From Nocardia alni (GTDB lineage: Bacteria; Actinomycetota; Actinomycetes; Mycobacteriales; Mycobacteriaceae): a DNA stretch of 54,614 bases. Below the pieces are notes generated by a model. That model saw only the letters and a list, made by a program, of their open reading frames with translations. It made no database searches and was not told the origin of the DNA. Below are positions 15,852-24,311 of the stretch, piece after piece (within the stretch, counting starts at the first letter, position 1; each line of letters opens with the position of its first letter). The position numbers were made by a program, and so were the translations under genes. The stretch spans positions 1-54,614 of the forward strand of contig NZ_JAGPOX010000061.1 in assembly GCF_019038435.1 (NCBI RefSeq), written 5' to 3'.

Positions 15852-17041
15852 CCACGCGTATCGGGCGTGAGCGGCCCCTGACCGTCGGAATCGATGTCGG
15901 CGGCACCAATATTCGCGCGTCCGTCGTGGACGGCGCGGGCGAGGTGCTCGACACTGTGCAGGCCCCGACCCCGCACGCGGAACAGGCACTGCAGGACGGG
16001 CTCGAACGTGCCGTGCGGGAACTGCGTTCGCGGCATCGGATCGGCGCGGTAGGCCTGGCGGTGGCGGGATTCGTCGACGAGACCCGGACCACCGTGCGCT
16101 TCGCGCCGCATCTGCCGTGGGAGGATTCGCCGGTCGCGAACGAGCTGTCCGACCGGCTCGGGCTGCCGGTAATCCTGGAACACGATGTGAATGCCGCCAT
16201 GTGGGCCGAATATCGGTTCGGCGCCGCTGCCGGTGCGCACAACGGCGTGATGGTCGCACTCGGCACCGGGATCGGCGCGGCGCTGCTGGTGGGCGGCGAG
16301 TTGTATCGCGGAAGTTACGGTGTGGCACCGGAACTGGGCCATCTGCAGGTCGTCCCGCACGGCCGAGCCTGCCCCTGCGGCAAGCGCGGCTGCTGGGAAA
16401 GGTATTGCAGCGGAACGGCTCTGGCGGATACCGCGATCGAGATGCTGGCTCGTGACCCGGCCAGCTCGACCATTCTGGCCCGTGAGGCGTACCGGGATCC
16501 GGGCTCGCTGACCGGGCGAAAGGTGGCGGGTGCGGCGCAGGACGGGGATCCGGTGGCGCTCGCGGCGCTCGCGGATTTCGCGCGCTGGCTCGGCCTGGGG
16601 CTGGCGTTCGTCAGCGACATCTTCGATCCGGATCTGATCGTGATCGCGGGCGGGGTGAGCTCCTCGGCCGCGCTGTATCTGGACGACGCCCGCGAGCACT
16701 ACGCGGCGGCGATCACCGGCGGTCGGCACCGCCCGCTCGCCCGTATCCGCACGACGCAGCTGGGGGAGGGCGCCGGCATGATCGGGGCCGCCGAACTGGC
16801 CCGCGTGGCACTGGGCGACGAGGACGCACCGGACGACACATCGTCCGTACCGACTCGCGCGCCGGGATCGCCGGGGCGCGCAACGGCATCCACCTCCCGC
16901 GACAAGGCGTCGGCCGGGCGGGGCCGGGCATCGAACGGGAAGGCCGAGGCATCGTCGGCCCAGGGTGGGAAACCGGTCGCCCGTGGTCGCAAAACGGCCG
17001 GTGCCGTACGGAAATCGGGCACGGACGGCGCACATCGTTGA
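15848..17041 (+). CDS. ROK family sugar kinase (glucokinase-like) with a disordered tail
   Basis: A 397-residue sugar kinase, probably glucokinase (ATP-dependent glucose phosphorylation). Residues ~10-310 form the ROK core: GIDVGGTNIRASVVDG phosphate-binding strand, EHDVNAAMWAE with the catalytic Asp, ALGTGIGAALLVGGELYRG, the GHLQV motif and the zinc-binding signature CPCGKRGCWERYCSG. The last ~85 residues (after GDEDAPDDT) are a low-complexity Ser/Ala/Gly/Lys/Arg tail not typical of the family. Start ATG 15848 overlaps the previous stop. A sugar kinase in this otherwise lipid/ATPase-like gene run is unusual compared with my memory of the M. tuberculosis map. Confidence 0.87.
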   Translation: MTTRIGRERPLTVGIDVGGTNIRASVVDGAGEVLDTVQAPTPHAEQALQDGLERAVRELRSRHRIGAVGLAVAGFVDETRTTVRFAPHLPWEDSPVANELSDRLGLPVILEHDVNAAMWAEYRFGAAAGAHNGVMVALGTGIGAALLVGGELYRGSYGVAPELGHLQVVPHGRACPCGKRGCWERYCSGTALADTAIEMLARDPASSTILAREAYRDPGSLTGRKVAGAAQDGDPVALAALADFARWLGLGLAFVSDIFDPDLIVIAGGVSSSAALYLDDAREHYAAAITGGRHRPLARIRTTQLGEGAGMIGAAELARVALGDEDAPDDTSSVPTRAPGSPGRATASTSRDKASAGRGRASNGKAEASSAQGGKPVARGRKTAGAVRKSGTDGAHR

Positions 17042-17184
17042 CGGTGAGGTAAGGGTGTCGTGAAATCACCGTGCTGGCTTGGTCGTGGCTCGTCGGCGGC
17101 GGTAGAGTCGGCATCGGATGATGGTTCCCGCGACGATGCTGGTTCCGGCCGGTCCTGGCAAAACACATTGGGTGAAAGGACACA

Positions 17185-17910
17185 ATGTTCTACTGGCTGT
17201 TGAAGTACGTGTTCCCGGGGCCGTTCATGCACCTGTTCAACCGGCCGACGGCCGAGGGTGTGGAGAACATTCCGGCAGACGGGCCGGTCATCCTCGCGGG
17301 TAATCACCTGTCGTTCACCGACTGGTTGTTCACCCCCCTGATGAGTCCGCGCCGCATCACCTATCTGGCCAAGGCCGAATACTTCACCACTCCCGGTCTC
17401 AAAGGCCGCCTGCAGAAGTGGTTCTTCGCCGGCGCCGGCCAGTACCCGATCGACCGCAGCGGAGCCGACGCCGCGGAGAGCGCGCTGAACACCGCGCGCA
17501 CACTGCTGGACGCGGGTCGCGTCGTCGGCCTGTATCCCGAAGGCACCCGCTCGCCCGACGGCCGCCTGTACAAGGGCAAGACAGGCGTCGCGCGCTTGGC
17601 GCTGGAGACGGGCGTCCCGGTGATCCCGGTCGCGCTGATCGGCACCGACGAGGTCTGCCCGCCCGGTCCGTTCCGCTGGCGCCTGCGCAAGGTGACGGTC
17701 AAGTTCGGCAAGCCGATCGACTTCTCCCGCTACGAGGGCATGGGCGGTAACCGTTTCGTCGAGCGCGCGGTCACCGACGAGATCATGTACGCGCTGATGC
17801 GGATGTCCGAGCGAGAGTACGTGGATGTGTACGCGCAGAGCCTGAAGAAGGGCGTCCCGTCCGGGAGCCGCAGCGATGCCGACCGCGTCCCGGAGTCGGT
17901 CGCCAGCTAG
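17185..17910 (+). CDS. 1-acyl-sn-glycerol-3-phosphate acyltransferase family protein
   Basis: PlsC-type acyltransferase of 241 residues that by family acylates lysophosphatidic acid or another lyso-lipid at the membrane. It shows the HX4D catalytic motif N-H-L-S-F-T-D near residue 40, the glycerol-phosphate-binding LYPEGTRSPDG near 115, and VPVIPVALIGTD near 150. It matches Rv2182c in position and length. Start MFYWLLKYVFPGP is typical; GTGAAAGG lies upstream. A TAGAGT hexamer at about 17103-17108 may belong to a promoter in the 143-bp gap after the ROK kinase. Substrate not determined; a role in PIM or phospholipid acylation would fit pimB and mptA nearby. Confidence 0.9.
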   Translation: MFYWLLKYVFPGPFMHLFNRPTAEGVENIPADGPVILAGNHLSFTDWLFTPLMSPRRITYLAKAEYFTTPGLKGRLQKWFFAGAGQYPIDRSGADAAESALNTARTLLDAGRVVGLYPEGTRSPDGRLYKGKTGVARLALETGVPVIPVALIGTDEVCPPGPFRWRLRKVTVKFGKPIDFSRYEGMGGNRFVERAVTDEIMYALMRMSEREYVDVYAQSLKKGVPSGSRSDADRVPESVAS

Positions 17911-17940
17911 ACGACCGGTCCCGAGGCGGAATCCGTTCGG

Positions 17941-18435
17941 TCACATCCGGCGGGCGGTCTCGATCGCCTCGAATTTGGCCAGGTTGTGCCGGGCGTCGGC
18001 GAGGGCGTCGTGGGCGTCGGGCGGGATCGGCGGCAGGGCCGGGCGGCCCGCCATTTCCCAGTGCTGGCGCAGCTCGTTGGTGTAGCGGGGCATGTTCGTG
18101 GGCAGATCGACCATCGAACCCCACAGCTGGCACAGCGCTACATGGTCGTACGCGCCGACCCAGGCCCACAGTTCCGGCTCCACGCCCGGGCGCGGGATCA
18201 CGAACCGGTACAGCTCGTCGCGGATCTGGCGGCGGGTGCGCCACAGGGCGGAGGAGGGCGGCGGCAGCTTCGGCAGGACATTGCGGCGCACCCACGGGCC
18301 CGCCCTGTCCGGGTCGAATTCGCTGGAGACCGCATAATATTCGCGCCCATCCTCGCAGACCACGCCGATCGAGATCAGGTCGATCGTCACCCCGTCCTCG
18401 ATGAATTCCGAGTCGTAAAAATAGCGAAGCGGGAT
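17941..18435 (-). CDS. Polyadenylate-specific 3'-exoribonuclease AS, apparent AUC start
   Basis: DEDD-type 3'-5' exoribonuclease like Rv2179c, which degrades adenylated RNA 3' ends. The conserved N-terminus RYFYDSEFIEDG, including the first catalytic Asp and Glu (Y-D-S-E-F), lies upstream of the first canonical start (GTG at 18390). Between the in-frame stop at 18496-18498 and that GTG there is no ATG, GTG, TTG or CTG codon. AGGAG at 18446-18442 is followed by 6 nt and then ATC at 18435-18433, giving I/M-P-L-R-Y-F-Y-D. I therefore place the start at AUC. Later motifs WVGAYDHVALCQLWG and HDALADARHNL supply the remaining acidic residues and His. 164 residues, near the usual length. A base error is the alternative. 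Confidence 0.85.
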   Translation of the reverse strand: MPLRYFYDSEFIEDGVTIDLISIGVVCEDGREYYAVSSEFDPDRAGPWVRRNVLPKLPPPSSALWRTRRQIRDELYRFVIPRPGVEPELWAWVGAYDHVALCQLWGSMVDLPTNMPRYTNELRQHWEMAGRPALPPIPPDAHDALADARHNLAKFEAIETARRM

Positions 18436-18597
18436 CGGTCTCTCCTGACTTCTCGTTCTATGGACGTGGGCACGGTGCCCGTCCGTCGGTAGAGGTTACG
18501 GTCCCCGTGGGAGCGAAGCGGAGGCAACCTTACCTTCGGTCGACACGCGTTCGTGCCGCCCCATCGCCATCGGTGGAGGTATAGGGGGCACTCCGGG

Positions 18598-18627
18598 TTC
18601 GCGCGTGTCGGTGTGGCTCTTTATTCT
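18598..18627 (+). promoter_or_regulatory. Promoter of aroG, leaderless type
   Basis: TATTCT (18622-18627) ends exactly 6 nt before GTG 18634, placing the transcript start on the start codon. TTCGCG at 18598-18603, 18 bp upstream, is a weak -35. Confidence 0.55.
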
Positions 18628-18633
18628 TATCTG

Positions 18634-20019
<1,386 letters not shown>

Positions 20020-20065
20020 TCTTGGAGGAGTCGAACTCAGCGCGGCGGGCGGACAGAGGCGAGCG

Positions 20066-20365
20066 ATGAATCTCGTCTTTCGTCTGCCTGGGATGCTGCG
20101 GGTGGACCCCGCCGACCGGACGATCCTGCGCATGCTGATCGACCGGGACCACGAGGGCATCCCGTCGGAGGTGGTGCTGCGCGACGGTAGCCGCCTGCTG
20201 ATCTTCAACATCGCCTGGGGCTACGACCCGACAACGGTGGCGCCGCAGGTGACGACGAATATCAGCCCGAGCATCGGCGGTGCGCCGGTGGACGTGTTCA
20301 CCACCGACTCGGTGGTCGCGATCAACGATCCGGAAACCGGCACCCCCCTGCTGATGGTCGCTTGA
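20066..20365 (+). CDS. Small conserved-looking protein of unknown function
   Basis: A 99-residue protein (MNLVFRLPGMLRVDPADRT...) with a regular alpha/beta pattern: a short helix ILRMLIDRD, strands SEVVLRDG and RLLIFNIAWGYD, and hydrophobic C-terminal SVVAINDPETG. No signal peptide, membrane segment or named family is recognised. AGAGGCGAG precedes the ATG by about 4 nt and codon use resembles neighbours, which supports a real gene. It is 46 bp after aroG in the same direction and may share its transcript. Downstream is a tandem-repeat gap. Confidence 0.6.
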   Translation: MNLVFRLPGMLRVDPADRTILRMLIDRDHEGIPSEVVLRDGSRLLIFNIAWGYDPTTVAPQVTTNISPSIGGAPVDVFTTDSVVAINDPETGTPLLMVA

Positions 20366-20421
20366 CATACAGCTAATCCGCTACCCGAAACCCGAACAGC
20401 CCTCCACCGCGCTATCTCAAC

Positions 20422-20677
20422 AGAACCACTGCGGTCAAGACGGCGGCAAGCTGCCGGGTACGCCCACAATCGGATTGGCACCCGTCCGCCACCACGCATA
20501 TGCAGCCCGCGACGGCTCTTTGCTTGCGCTGTATCGCGGAGAGGCGGGGAGAACCACTGCGGTCAGGACGGCGGCAAGCTGCCGGGTACGCCCACAATCG
20601 GATCGGCACCCATCCGCCACCACGCATACGCAGCCCGCGACGGCTCTCTGCCTGCGCTGAATCGCGGAGAGGCGGAA
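20422..20677. repeat. 128-bp tandem duplication, two copies
   Basis: Copy 1 (20422-20549) and copy 2 (20550-20677) both begin AGAACCACTGCGGTCA and end near GAGAGGCGG. They differ at about seven positions plus the last two bases, nearly all transitions, so about 94 percent identical. Each unit holds the dyad CGGCA-AGC-TGCCG. The unit length is not a multiple of three, so the two copies put the same sequence in different frames: a non-coding element is likely. It fills the gap between two convergent genes. It could act as a bidirectional terminator or be a REP/MIRU-like element. Confidence 0.85.
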
Positions 20678-20680
20678 CAG

Positions 20681-22648
20681 CTAGAACGGTAGGACCGTCA
20701 GTCTGATCACGCTTCCCGGTTGGACGTTGGCGCCGCCGGACGGCGACTGTACGCGAACCGTGCCCTGCTCGGAGCTGAAGACTCGGTCCACCTTGACCTT
20801 GAAGCCTTGGCTTTCCAGGTCGGCGCGGGCGTCGAGGGCGGACTTACCTGTCTCGTCGGGTACCTGCACCGCGTTCGAGACATACAGGGTGACCGAGGTG
20901 CCGGACAGCACCGAGGTGCCCGAGGGCGGGTCGGTGTTGATGACCTGGTCGGTCTGGTAGTGGGCGTCGAACTGGGATCGGGTGTCCTGCACCGTGATGC
21001 CCATGCTTTGCAGCGCCGCCTTGGCGTCGCCGGAGCTCTTGCCGCTCAGATCCGGCAGGGTGACCTGCACGGATCCCTTGCTGCGGAACACCTTCACCTG
21101 CGCGTTCGCCGGCAGCGCGGTGCCCGGGGACGGTTCGAGTGCCGCCACACTGCCTTCGGGCGCCGTACTCGGCTTCTCGCCGCTGTCGACCGGGATCAGC
21201 CCGGCGTCGCGGATCGCCTGATCGACCGTTTGCACATTCTGACCCGGCTGGAACTGCGGGACTCGCGGTTTACCGCTCGACACGAGCACCGCCACCGTGG
21301 ACCCCTTGAGCTCCCGGGCTCCGGCGTCCGGATCGGTGCCCACCACACCGCCGACGGGGATCGTGTCCGAGGCCTTCTTGCGGATGGTGGCGGCGAATCC
21401 GGCCTTCTGCAGTTCGGTGGTCGCGGTGGTGGTGTCCATTCCGGCGATTGCCGGAACGGCCGAGTAGCGTTCGACACCCAGATACCAGCCGCCCACGCCG
21501 AGGATCAGCGCGAGTGCGACCACGATCGATGCCCAGATCAACACCCGGCGGCGGGATCGAGACCGGTTGTCGTACTCGTAGTCCGGGTAGTAGGTCTCCG
21601 GCGCGACCGGCTCCGCGTATCCGGGTGGTTCGGAGCGCGACCGGGCGGTGGTGAGCACCCTGGTGTGGGGCGATCCGGCGACCTGCCGGGTGGGTGGGTC
21701 CGCGGCCAAGCGGGTGGTCGCGTCCGCGACGACCCGGGTCGCGCCCGTGGCGGGCGCCACCGCCCGGAACCGGGCCGAGGCGTGTTCGGCCGAATTCTTC
21801 GGCGCGGGCACTCGGTAGGCGGGTAGATCCAGTTCCCGGGCGATGCGCCGCAGATCCGCGGCCATCTCGGCGGCATCGGCGTACCGGTGGGCGGGCTCGC
21901 GGGCGGTGGCCCGGGCGACCAGTGCGTCGAATTCCGGCGGCACGCCCTCGATGAGCGCACCGGGGCTCGGCACATCCTTCTCCACCCGCTGATAGGCGAT
22001 CGACAGCGAGGTGTCGCCGGTGAACGGCGTACGACCGGTGAGCATCTCGAAGATCAGCAGACCGAAGGAGTAGACGTCGCTGCGGGCGTCGGCGTTGCCG
22101 TCGGTGACCTGTTCGGGCGACAGGTACGCCGCTGTGCCCAGGATCACGCTCGCGGAGGTCATATTCGACCCGGCGACCGCGCGGACCAAGCCGAAGTCGG
22201 CGATCTTCACCTCGCCGGCATCGGAGATCAGCACATTCTCGGGCTTGACGTCCCGGTGCACCAGCCCGGCGTGGTGTGCGACCCCGATCGCCGCCAGGAC
22301 CGGCTCGGCGACCGCGGCGACCGCGTGCGGCGGCATCGGGCCGCGCTCGCGCAGCAGCTCGCGCAGTGTGCCGCCCACGACCAGTTCCATGATCAGGAAC
22401 GGATGATCCCCGTCGATGCCCTGGTCGTACACCGCGACCAGGGAAGGGTGCTTGAGCTTAGCGACCGCGCGGGCCTCGAACTCGAAACGAGTCAGGAACT
22501 GAGGGTCACCGGCGAACTTCTGATCCATCACCTTGATCGCGACCGGGCGGTCCAGGCGGGTGTCCACCCCCCGGAACACCATCGACATCCCGCCGCGCGC
22601 GATCGGTGCATCGATGCGGTAGCGCCCGTCCAGCATCTGACCGATCAC
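20681..22648 (-). CDS. pknL: Serine/threonine protein kinase with extracellular PASTA repeats (PknL type)
   Basis: A 655-residue receptor kinase. Residues 1-~280 are a kinase domain: ARGGMSMVFRG loop, K39 in VAIKVMD, HRDVKPENVLI catalytic loop near 138, DFGLVRAV, and an activation loop with SNMTSASVILGTAAYLSPEQV. A linker rich in Thr and Arg leads to one membrane helix (~375-397, IWASIVVALALILGVGGWYLG), then about four PASTA repeats to the end, which by family bind peptidoglycan fragments or lipid II. Pairing with the divergent Rv2175c-like gene identifies it as PknL; from memory M. tuberculosis PknL lacks PASTA repeats. GTG 22648 follows GGAGG by 6 nt. It probably controls envelope synthesis. 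Confidence 0.92.
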   Translation of the reverse strand: MIGQMLDGRYRIDAPIARGGMSMVFRGVDTRLDRPVAIKVMDQKFAGDPQFLTRFEFEARAVAKLKHPSLVAVYDQGIDGDHPFLIMELVVGGTLRELLRERGPMPPHAVAAVAEPVLAAIGVAHHAGLVHRDVKPENVLISDAGEVKIADFGLVRAVAGSNMTSASVILGTAAYLSPEQVTDGNADARSDVYSFGLLIFEMLTGRTPFTGDTSLSIAYQRVEKDVPSPGALIEGVPPEFDALVARATAREPAHRYADAAEMAADLRRIARELDLPAYRVPAPKNSAEHASARFRAVAPATGATRVVADATTRLAADPPTRQVAGSPHTRVLTTARSRSEPPGYAEPVAPETYYPDYEYDNRSRSRRRVLIWASIVVALALILGVGGWYLGVERYSAVPAIAGMDTTTATTELQKAGFAATIRKKASDTIPVGGVVGTDPDAGARELKGSTVAVLVSSGKPRVPQFQPGQNVQTVDQAIRDAGLIPVDSGEKPSTAPEGSVAALEPSPGTALPANAQVKVFRSKGSVQVTLPDLSGKSSGDAKAALQSMGITVQDTRSQFDAHYQTDQVINTDPPSGTSVLSGTSVTLYVSNAVQVPDETGKSALDARADLESQGFKVKVDRVFSSEQGTVRVQSPSGGANVQPGSVIRLTVLPF

Positions 22649-22862
22649 TGCATTCCTCCGACGTTCACAAAGCTCTCACCTCTTACGACGGCGCCGATCC
22701 GCGGCGCACGCGCGGTAATGGGCCTCGCCGCCCCTGTGGCGGCACCCCCGATCGTATAGGCGCGAGCCGACAGGGTGTCCCATGACGTTCGGCACGGCGG
22801 TCTTATCACACGTTCGCATTCTCCGCAGGGCACCGGGAACTCCCCATGTCGGAGCGACCGGC

Positions 22863-22868
22863 TACCGT
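22863..22868 (+). promoter_or_regulatory. Putative -10 (TACCGT) of the Rv2175c-like gene
   Basis: TACCGT ends 7 nt before GTG 22876, favouring this start over the upstream ATG at 22846. Confidence 0.4.
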
Positions 22869-22875
22869 ATGCGTC

Positions 22876-23244
22876 GTGAGTGCATTTCCATGCAGCGACG
22901 ACGTCCTGCCGGAGTCGGTGACCCTGATCCCGCTACCCGATGTGGCCGATCAGCTGGGTCTCGCGATCAGCAGGGTGCATCAGCTGCTGCGCGACCATCA
23001 GATCATCGCCGTCCGCCGCGACGGCTTCACCGGGGTCCCCAAGGATTTCTTCGATCCCACCGGGGCCGTCGCCAAACACGTGCCGGGCTTGATCACCGTG
23101 ATGCGCGACGCGAAGTACAGCAACGAGGAGATCCTGCGGTGGATCTACCTGAACGACGAGACCCTGCCGGGCCGTCCCATCGACGCCATCCACGGCCCGC
23201 TCGCCCGCGAGGTGCTCCGCCGCGCCGCCGCCGACCCGTTCTGA
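22876..23244 (+). CDS. Winged-helix DNA-binding protein, probable PknL substrate (Rv2175c-like)
   Basis: A 122-residue protein with an N-terminal helix-turn-helix (LPDVADQLGLAISRVHQLLRDHQIIAVRRDG, wing GFTGVPKDFF) and a C-terminal helical domain (GLITVMRDAKYSNEEILRWIY, then RPIDAIHG and REVLRRA). This is the architecture of Rv2175c, a DNA-binding protein phosphorylated by PknL in M. tuberculosis. It is divergent from the kinase gene, as there. GTG 22876 is chosen on the upstream TACCGT hexamer; ATG 22846 would add ten residues that overlap the promoter. DNA targets are unknown. Its stop is 11 bp from the convergent crtB stop. Confidence 0.87.
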   Translation: MSAFPCSDDVLPESVTLIPLPDVADQLGLAISRVHQLLRDHQIIAVRRDGFTGVPKDFFDPTGAVAKHVPGLITVMRDAKYSNEEILRWIYLNDETLPGRPIDAIHGPLAREVLRRAAADPF

Positions 23245-23255
23245 CCCCGCGTGGG

Positions 23256-24311
23256 TCAGCGTTCGGCCCGGGACGTGGCGAGGTGGGTGGCTGCGACCAG
23301 TAGGCGGCGGTGGCGGGGGACTACTGCGCGGCGGGCGAAGATTTCGTAGTCGGCGTGTTCGATCTCGTCGAGGATTTCGGCGTATAGGGACGCGGCTGTT
23401 CGGATCGCGGGGCGTACGCGTGGTTGTAGCAGGTCGATGCCTGGTGCGGCGATGCGGTAGAGGTCGCGGTTGATTGCGATCAGGTGGGCCAGGGCGCGGC
23501 GTAGGCGGGGGTCGGTGCGGGTGGTGTGGTGGCAATGTCGCAGGAGGTCTTCGTCGACGCCGAAGGCGGCGAATTCTGCGGTTGGCAGGTAGATGCGGTC
23601 GCGGTCGAGGTCCTCGCCGACGTCGCGCAGGAAGTTGGTCAGTTGGAAGGCCTCGCCGAGTGCGGCGGCGGCCGGTTCGGCCTCGTGCACCGGGACCACC
23701 GCGCCCAGCACCGGCAGCATCTGCAGGCCGATCGCGGCGGCGGAGCCGCGCATGTAGCCGCGCAGCTCCGACATGGTGCGGTAGCGGTTGCGGAACAGTG
23801 CGCTGCCTGGCACATCCATGCGCATCGCGTCCAGGAAGACCCAGAAGTGTTGTGGTGCGATGCGGTACCGGGTGATCGTATCGGCGACCGCGGCGAGCAC
23901 CGGATCCGTCGGACCGCCGGGAACCGGACGGTCGAGCAGCCCGCGCAGCCGTTCCTCGATGCGGTTCAGTGCTCGCGCCGCGTCGGGAAGTCCCGTGTCG
24001 TCGTGCGTCGCGCTGTCCGTTGAAACGTCCGGTCCCACACCGTGATCGACGATGTCGTCCACCGTACCGTGATCGACCGTACCGTGGTCGACGATGTCAT
24101 CGACCGTGCGGGCGAACGCGTACAGCGCGTGCACGGCGGGTCGGCGCTCCGGCGACATCAGCCGGGTCGCCAAGAAGTAGGTGCGTCCGTGTGCCGCGGC
24201 GATCCGGCGGCACTGCCGATATGCGTCGGCAAGCTCCCCGCGCCCGATCTCGGCAGACGCGGACCTCTCGCCCGCCGACCGTGCCGACGAGGGGGAGTCG
24301 ACGAGGGTCAT
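23256..24311 (-). CDS. crtB: Phytoene synthase with a duplicated first Asp-rich motif
   Basis: Condenses two geranylgeranyl diphosphates to phytoene, the first committed step to carotenoids. The 351-residue protein has the usual motifs: YAFARTVDDIVD (residues 64-75), RMDVPG, YMRGSAAAIGLQMLPVLG, LGEAFQLTNFLRDVGEDLDRDRIYLP (second Asp-rich motif) and the C-terminal helices. Unusually, TVDDIVDHG at 69-77 is followed by TVDHG and a second TVDDIVDHG at 83-91, so the metal-binding DDIVD occurs twice, then a Thr/Asp-rich insertion to ~105. ATG 24311 overlaps the mptA stop by 4 nt, so translation is coupled to mptA. It is the last gene of a leftward operon crtE-crtI-mptA-crtB. Confidence 0.93.
   Translation of the reverse strand: MTLVDSPSSARSAGERSASAEIGRGELADAYRQCRRIAAAHGRTYFLATRLMSPERRPAVHALYAFARTVDDIVDHGTVDHGTVDDIVDHGVGPDVSTDSATHDDTGLPDAARALNRIEERLRGLLDRPVPGGPTDPVLAAVADTITRYRIAPQHFWVFLDAMRMDVPGSALFRNRYRTMSELRGYMRGSAAAIGLQMLPVLGAVVPVHEAEPAAAALGEAFQLTNFLRDVGEDLDRDRIYLPTAEFAAFGVDEDLLRHCHHTTRTDPRLRRALAHLIAINRDLYRIAAPGIDLLQPRVRPAIRTAASLYAEILDEIEHADYEIFARRAVVPRHRRLLVAATHLATSRAER

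Noticed and set aside
14163..16328. 721-codon minus-strand frame across the ATPase, Cys protein and kinase genes
   Set aside because: Arg/Ser/Pro-rich, no domain, and three well-supported overlapping genes lie on the other strand.
20422..20677. Reading the tandem repeat or the 23-bp array (36835-36903) as a CRISPR
   Set aside because: The first has no spacers between just two long units; the second has short degenerate repeats with no spacers and no cas genes in the window.
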